Shown here: in pieces, positions 60,601 to 64,000 of the stretch | Layout of the letters: the number at the start of each line of letters is the position of its first letter | Position numbering within the stretch: the first letter of the stretch is position 1 | DNA from: CALMFG01 sp963666035 | Lineage (GTDB): Bacteria > Bacillota > Clostridia > Christensenellales > CALMFG01 | Direction: 5' to 3' | Assembly (NCBI GenBank): GCA_963666035.2 | Contig: CAXXJI010000003.1 | Location: 186,001 to 250,000, forward strand | Length of the DNA: 64,000 nt | Made by a program: the position numbers and the translations under genes | Notes under the pieces: generated by a model | The model's database searches: none | Told to the model about the DNA's origin: nothing | What the model saw: only the letters and a program-made list of their open reading frames with translations

Positions 60601-61413
60601 TAAATGCTCGGGTCTAAAGGTTTTATCCGGCCCTGTATAGAGCGGATGTTTTGTGTCGTGCAATCTTCCGTTATAGGTGATGGCAGCCGTCGGACAGAAG
60701 TTGTAACAGCGGGTACAGAGAATACAATTTTTCTGCCATTCGGGCAATTTGCCCCGCATCAGGATATTATTAACCGGACAGATTCTGGCGCAGCGTTCGC
60801 AGCCGATACAGCGGCTGGCCTCAACGTCGAGCGTATCCCGCCATTTATTATTTTTCTCAAGCGCATATCGATACGGCGCACGCTGCATGATACCAAAGAT
60901 ATAGCCGAGCCGAATATGCACATGCCTTTTTGAAAGCGCAATATCTCTGGCAAAGGCATCAACCCGTTTTCCTGCGTGCTTAAGGCAGCGTTCATGCTGC
61001 TTTTTGCCATACAGAGGCAGCCAAGAAAACATGGAGATATTATTGGGCAGGTCAAAGTGCTCGGAGTAGGCGATACGGTAGCCCTTTTCCTTAATAACAT
61101 TGCGGTATACAAAAGCGCCGTCGCCCGAGAACATCATCTGCGTGCAAAACACAATCGCCGGTTTTTCCTTTGCTTGTATGGGAAGGGCCTCGATAAAATT
61201 CTTCATCGGATCGGGCAGGTCTGAACCATAAATGGGGTAGCCAAGACCGATCATATCGGAAGAATCGATCAAAGCAGGGATTTCTTGTTTGGTCAAAGCT
61301 TCAATTGAAAGACTGACAGCATCTGCGCCATTTGCGTTTAAGATGCTTGCCATCCGGTCGGCCGTCCACTTGGTGTTGCCGGTACCGGAAAAATAGAAAA
61401 TTACAATGTGCAT
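60589..61413 (-). CDS. EFR1-family flavodoxin-ferredoxin protein
   Basis: 274 residues. N-terminal flavodoxin-like domain (FYFSGTGNTKWTADRM with the FMN phosphate loop, and GLGYPIYGSDLPDPM), then two 4Fe-4S clusters: CIGCERCARICPVNN and CILCTRCYNFCPTAA. An anaerobic electron carrier, partner unknown. Confidence 0.95.
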   Translation of the reverse strand: MHIVIFYFSGTGNTKWTADRMASILNANGADAVSLSIEALTKQEIPALIDSSDMIGLGYPIYGSDLPDPMKNFIEALPIQAKEKPAIVFCTQMMFSGDGAFVYRNVIKEKGYRIAYSEHFDLPNNISMFSWLPLYGKKQHERCLKHAGKRVDAFARDIALSKRHVHIRLGYIFGIMQRAPYRYALEKNNKWRDTLDVEASRCIGCERCARICPVNNILMRGKLPEWQKNCILCTRCYNFCPTAAITYNGRLHDTKHPLYTGPDKTFRPEHLKKR

Positions 61414-61474
61414 TTTAACTCCTTAAGATGTCAGTACACCAACCTACTTTTACGAGGGTTGTTATTTTTGCTGA

Positions 61475-62356
61475 CTAATCATCATCTTCGCTTCCAAAAA
61501 CTTTAGTCACCTTGCCGGAAGAGTTGATATAGGTTCCGTTTTCATAATTTCCCCAAGATTTGCCTGTGGATAAATCGTAGATACGTCCGTCAGAGGCTTT
61601 AGGCATATAAGTGTTAGTACTCGGATTATATAGACTGCCATCGGATTGCTTAATATAATCGTTTCCATTTAAATCAGATATAAAACTCCCGCCGCCGCCA
61701 CTAAACATAATAGGAGAAGAGCCGAAGGAGGATTCTTTATTTTTGTCATTATAATCGTTTGAGTCGTAATAACTATTATCAGTACTTGGGTATCGCGACC
61801 GACTTTCTTTGATGTGTTTTTCATCGATAAGATCGGTTCGGGTGCGTAAAGCAGTGATCATCGGGCTGATAAATCCAAATGCAATAAATAGGAATATATA
61901 AGGATATCTTTCAAGGAAATTATAAACAGGGTCTATCCACGGTGCGCCAGCTTGATCGTACAACTGGATGATCAGAACACCGGGTACCAGCGATGCGAGT
62001 ACTGTGAACCAGACCAATCGCAGTATGCCGTGAAAGAGAATAACCTTCAAGTGTAATAGAAAAGCGTGGAGATCATCCGTATCTGCGCCGGAAAAAAGAA
62101 ACAGAAAAAAAGCACTGATAAAGCAAAGGATAGCCCAGAAAAGAAAAAGTGAAGGATTTGAAACAATATTATAATACGCGGTTTTAAAAAACTCAATAAA
62201 CACCGAATCGGTCTGCAAACCGGACTTGATCGTTATGATTGAGCTATAAAAAGCAAACGACCACACGGCTGTGATGACGGCGGTAACAACGATGGGAATA
62301 AGAACAATTACGGAGAGTGCTAGGCTTGGGAAAAAATGAATTCTTTTACGCGACAT
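61475..62356 (-). CDS. membrane protein with Gly/Ser-rich repeat tail
   Basis: 293 residues. About four helices (10-35, 65-90, 105-128, 150-172), then a hydrophilic tail rich in Ser, Asp, Gly and Tyr with short YIKQSDGSLYN/YMPKASDGRIYD-type repeats. AAGGAGA precedes the ATG. Function unknown. The tail could be a surface or cytoplasmic protein-binding segment. Confidence 0.7.
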   Translation of the reverse strand: MSRKRIHFFPSLALSVIVLIPIVVTAVITAVWSFAFYSSIITIKSGLQTDSVFIEFFKTAYYNIVSNPSLFLFWAILCFISAFFLFLFSGADTDDLHAFLLHLKVILFHGILRLVWFTVLASLVPGVLIIQLYDQAGAPWIDPVYNFLERYPYIFLFIAFGFISPMITALRTRTDLIDEKHIKESRSRYPSTDNSYYDSNDYNDKNKESSFGSSPIMFSGGGGSFISDLNGNDYIKQSDGSLYNPSTNTYMPKASDGRIYDLSTGKSWGNYENGTYINSSGKVTKVFGSEDDD

Positions 62357-62490
62357 AGAGATCTCTCCTTAAAGAATGTATTATAAAATATTATAACACA
62401 ACTAATTCTTAAAGCGAAAGTCATATTATGGCACCGTGTATGTTCTGACTTAAAATTACCATTGTATCGTAAGGGCTAATTTCAGAAATA

Positions 62491-62524
62491 AAAAAAATGG
62501 AGCATATATACTACGCTCCATTTT
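62491..62524 (-). terminator. terminator of ilvB
   Basis: AAAATGGAGC (62494-62503) pairs with GCTCCATTTT (62515-62524). On the minus strand it is followed by a T run. Confidence 0.88.
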
Positions 62525-62536
62525 GTGATCTTTAGA

Positions 62537-64000
62537 TTATTCAGGATCGCTCATAATCAGCGTATCCAGCGAGTCTCCCGGGGGAACCATAGGCAAAACC
62601 TTTTCGTTTTGATCGATCTGGCAATGCACCAAACATGCGCCCTGATAAGCGATCGCTTCCTTCAAAACGGACTCAACATCTGCTTCGGCATTGATCCTAA
62701 AAGCTTTGATGCCGTATGCTTCGGCGATTTTAGCAAAATCCAGATTCATCATGGTGGTATGCGCATAACGTTCGTCGTAGAACATGGTCTGCCACTGACG
62801 AACCATGCCGAGCGAATGATTATCCATAATAATCATTTTCAACGGAATACCGTATCGTACCAATGTGCTCATCTCGTTCATGTTCATCCGAAAGCTGCCG
62901 TCGCCCGCCACGTTGATGACCTGCCGGTCAGGACAGCCAAACAGCGCGCCCATGGAAGCGCCAAAACCGTAACCCATGGTGCCAAGGCCGCCGGAGGTTA
63001 GGAAGGTTTGGCCTTTTTTAAACTTAAAGTACTGCGCCACCCACATCTGATGCTGGCCTACCTCGGTGGAGATAATGGCGTTGTCATCCACTAAATCGTC
63101 CAAGGTCTGTATGATATGCCGCGCCATATGACTTTTGGGGCGCTTGTTTAAGTCTTCGGTTTTCCACTCCTCAATCTGAGCGATCCAGTCGGGCCGCTTT
63201 TTCTCATCGAGTTTGGCGTTGATCTGCCCAAGCACATCTTTAATATCACCGATGATATGGTGATGCGTCGCGATGTTTTTGTTAACTTCGGCCGGATCAA
63301 TATCAATTTGCAGCACCTGTGCGTGCGGAGCGAATTTTTCCATCTTACCCACAACGCGGTCCGAAAAACGGGCACCGAGCACGACCAGCAGATCGCAGTT
63401 GGTAAAGCCCATATTGGAAGCCTTGGTGCCGTGCATACCCACCATGCCGGTAAACAGCGGGTCTCTTCCAGGGAAAGCGGGGATGCCCATCAACGAGCAA
63501 GCCACGGGGGATTCGCTCTTGTGTGCCAATTCCACCACTTCATCCTGTGCACCGCTGATCAGCGCGCCGCCGCCGCAGTAAATCATCGGCTGTTTGGCGT
63601 CGTTGATGAGGCTGACCGCATCCTGAATGGTTGCGGCATCCAACGGTTTACGTGGTGCCTTTTCAATTTTCGGCGCTTCAGAGAATTCACATTCCATTTT
63701 TGAGACATCCTTAGGGATATCAATCAGCACGGGGCCCGGACGGCCTTCATTGGCGATGCGAAACGCATTACGGATAATATCCGCTAAATCCCTAACGTCG
63801 CGCACAATATAGTTATGCTTAGTGATCGGCATGGTGATGCCGACGATATCGACTTCCTGAAAACTATCCCGCCCTAAGAGTCCGACGGGAACATTGCCTG
63901 TGATGGCCACCATCGGGATAGAATCCATATAGGCGGTTGCTATGCCTGTAACCAGGTTGGTGGCACCCGGGCCGGAAGTGGCAATACATACTCCGGTTTT
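62537..64000 (-). CDS. ilvB: acetolactate synthase large subunit, 5' end cut by window
   Basis: About 488 codons visible, usually about 550 to 570. Upstream of the first internal Met the frame stays open to the window edge with CIATSGPGATNLVTGIATA, so the start lies outside. FAD/substrate-loop parts and the central domain are followed by the ThDP domain with GGLGTMGYGFGASMGALFG and VAGDGSFRMNMNEMSTLVRYGIPLKMIIMDNHSLG (GDG...N motif). It condenses pyruvate for Val and Leu, or with 2-oxobutyrate for Ile. The small subunit is not visible. Confidence 0.97.
   Translation of the reverse strand, partial: KTGVCIATSGPGATNLVTGIATAYMDSIPMVAITGNVPVGLLGRDSFQEVDIVGITMPITKHNYIVRDVRDLADIIRNAFRIANEGRPGPVLIDIPKDVSKMECEFSEAPKIEKAPRKPLDAATIQDAVSLINDAKQPMIYCGGGALISGAQDEVVELAHKSESPVACSLMGIPAFPGRDPLFTGMVGMHGTKASNMGFTNCDLLVVLGARFSDRVVGKMEKFAPHAQVLQIDIDPAEVNKNIATHHHIIGDIKDVLGQINAKLDEKKRPDWIAQIEEWKTEDLNKRPKSHMARHIIQTLDDLVDDNAIISTEVGQHQMWVAQYFKFKKGQTFLTSGGLGTMGYGFGASMGALFGCPDRQVINVAGDGSFRMNMNEMSTLVRYGIPLKMIIMDNHSLGMVRQWQTMFYDERYAHTTMMNLDFAKIAEAYGIKAFRINAEADVESVLKEAIAYQGACLVHCQIDQNEKVLPMVPPGDSLDTLIMSDPE

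Noticed and set aside
1..64000. CRISPR arrays, prophage or toxin-antitoxin modules
   Set aside because: No repeated spacer pattern and no phage structural or integrase genes; the small genes at 28758-29300 do not match a known toxin-antitoxin family by eye.

Overview
The window looks like a chromosomal segment of an anaerobic, low-to-mid GC Gram-positive bacterium, most likely a Clostridia-type member of the Bacillota. The evidence is strong AGGAGG-type ribosome binding sites, frequent TTG and GTG starts, a his operon with hisZ plus short hisG, a 6-phosphofructokinase with the pyrophosphate-dependent signature, DUF134/DUF5320 proteins, a fatty-acid-kinase-like DAK2-DegV fusion, many small lipoproteins and no outer-membrane genes. 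The exact lineage cannot be read from the sequence.

Layout. 1-8.4 kb: SRAP/YedK-type DNA-protein crosslink protein (cut by the window edge), small membrane proteins, membrane-anchored thermonuclease, a methyltransferase, a frameshifted epimerase, a YbaK-type deacylase, a frameshifted Nim-like flavoprotein, and a PadR/HAAS pair. 8.4-14.5 kb: zinc-ribbon membrane protein, PEP-synthase-like dikinase with a long leader, TRM11-like methyltransferase. 14.7-19.3 kb: surface-sugar cassette (polytopic GT-C-like protein, DegT aminotransferase, GNAT-FdtA fusion, polyisoprenyl-phosphate-type GT2). 19.4-28.2 kb: DAK2-DegV fusion, membrane proteins, a two-component system and several lipoproteins. 28.2-30 kb: AT-rich stretch with two unknown small genes behind a LexA-like promoter, then four tRNA genes (Val, Gly, Cys, Leu). 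30-36.6 kb: hisZGDBHAFI(E) operon on the minus strand, divergent from ilvE. 37.9-40.3 kb: a cyclase-family hydrolase split by an IS110-family element whose upstream non-coding end is a bridge-RNA candidate. 40.3-53.5 kb: HAD, TetR and two SDR genes with paired operators, HD hydrolase, M28 peptidase, membrane proteins, Crp/Fnr, GNAT, methyltransferase, peroxiredoxin, MerR-TipAS and radical SAM genes. 53.5-64 kb: GH3 glycosidase, a fluoride riboswitch in front of a cation/proton-antiporter-family gene, DUF134/DUF5320, HTH/DUF4180, PPi-type PFK, EFR1 ferredoxin, a membrane protein and acetolactate synthase (cut by the window edge).

How genes work together. The his operon encodes most of histidine biosynthesis but has no hisC or histidinol-phosphatase. 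ilvE and ilvB supply branched-chain amino acid steps. The 16-19 kb cassette could make a dTDP-3-acetamido-3,6-dideoxyhexose, load it on a lipid carrier and attach it to a wall polymer. The riboswitch and antiporter form a fluoride-resistance unit.

Caveat: at least eight single-base frame breaks occur in five genes, and most look like one extra base, often in a homopolymer. Several apparent pseudogenes may therefore be sequencing or assembly errors.
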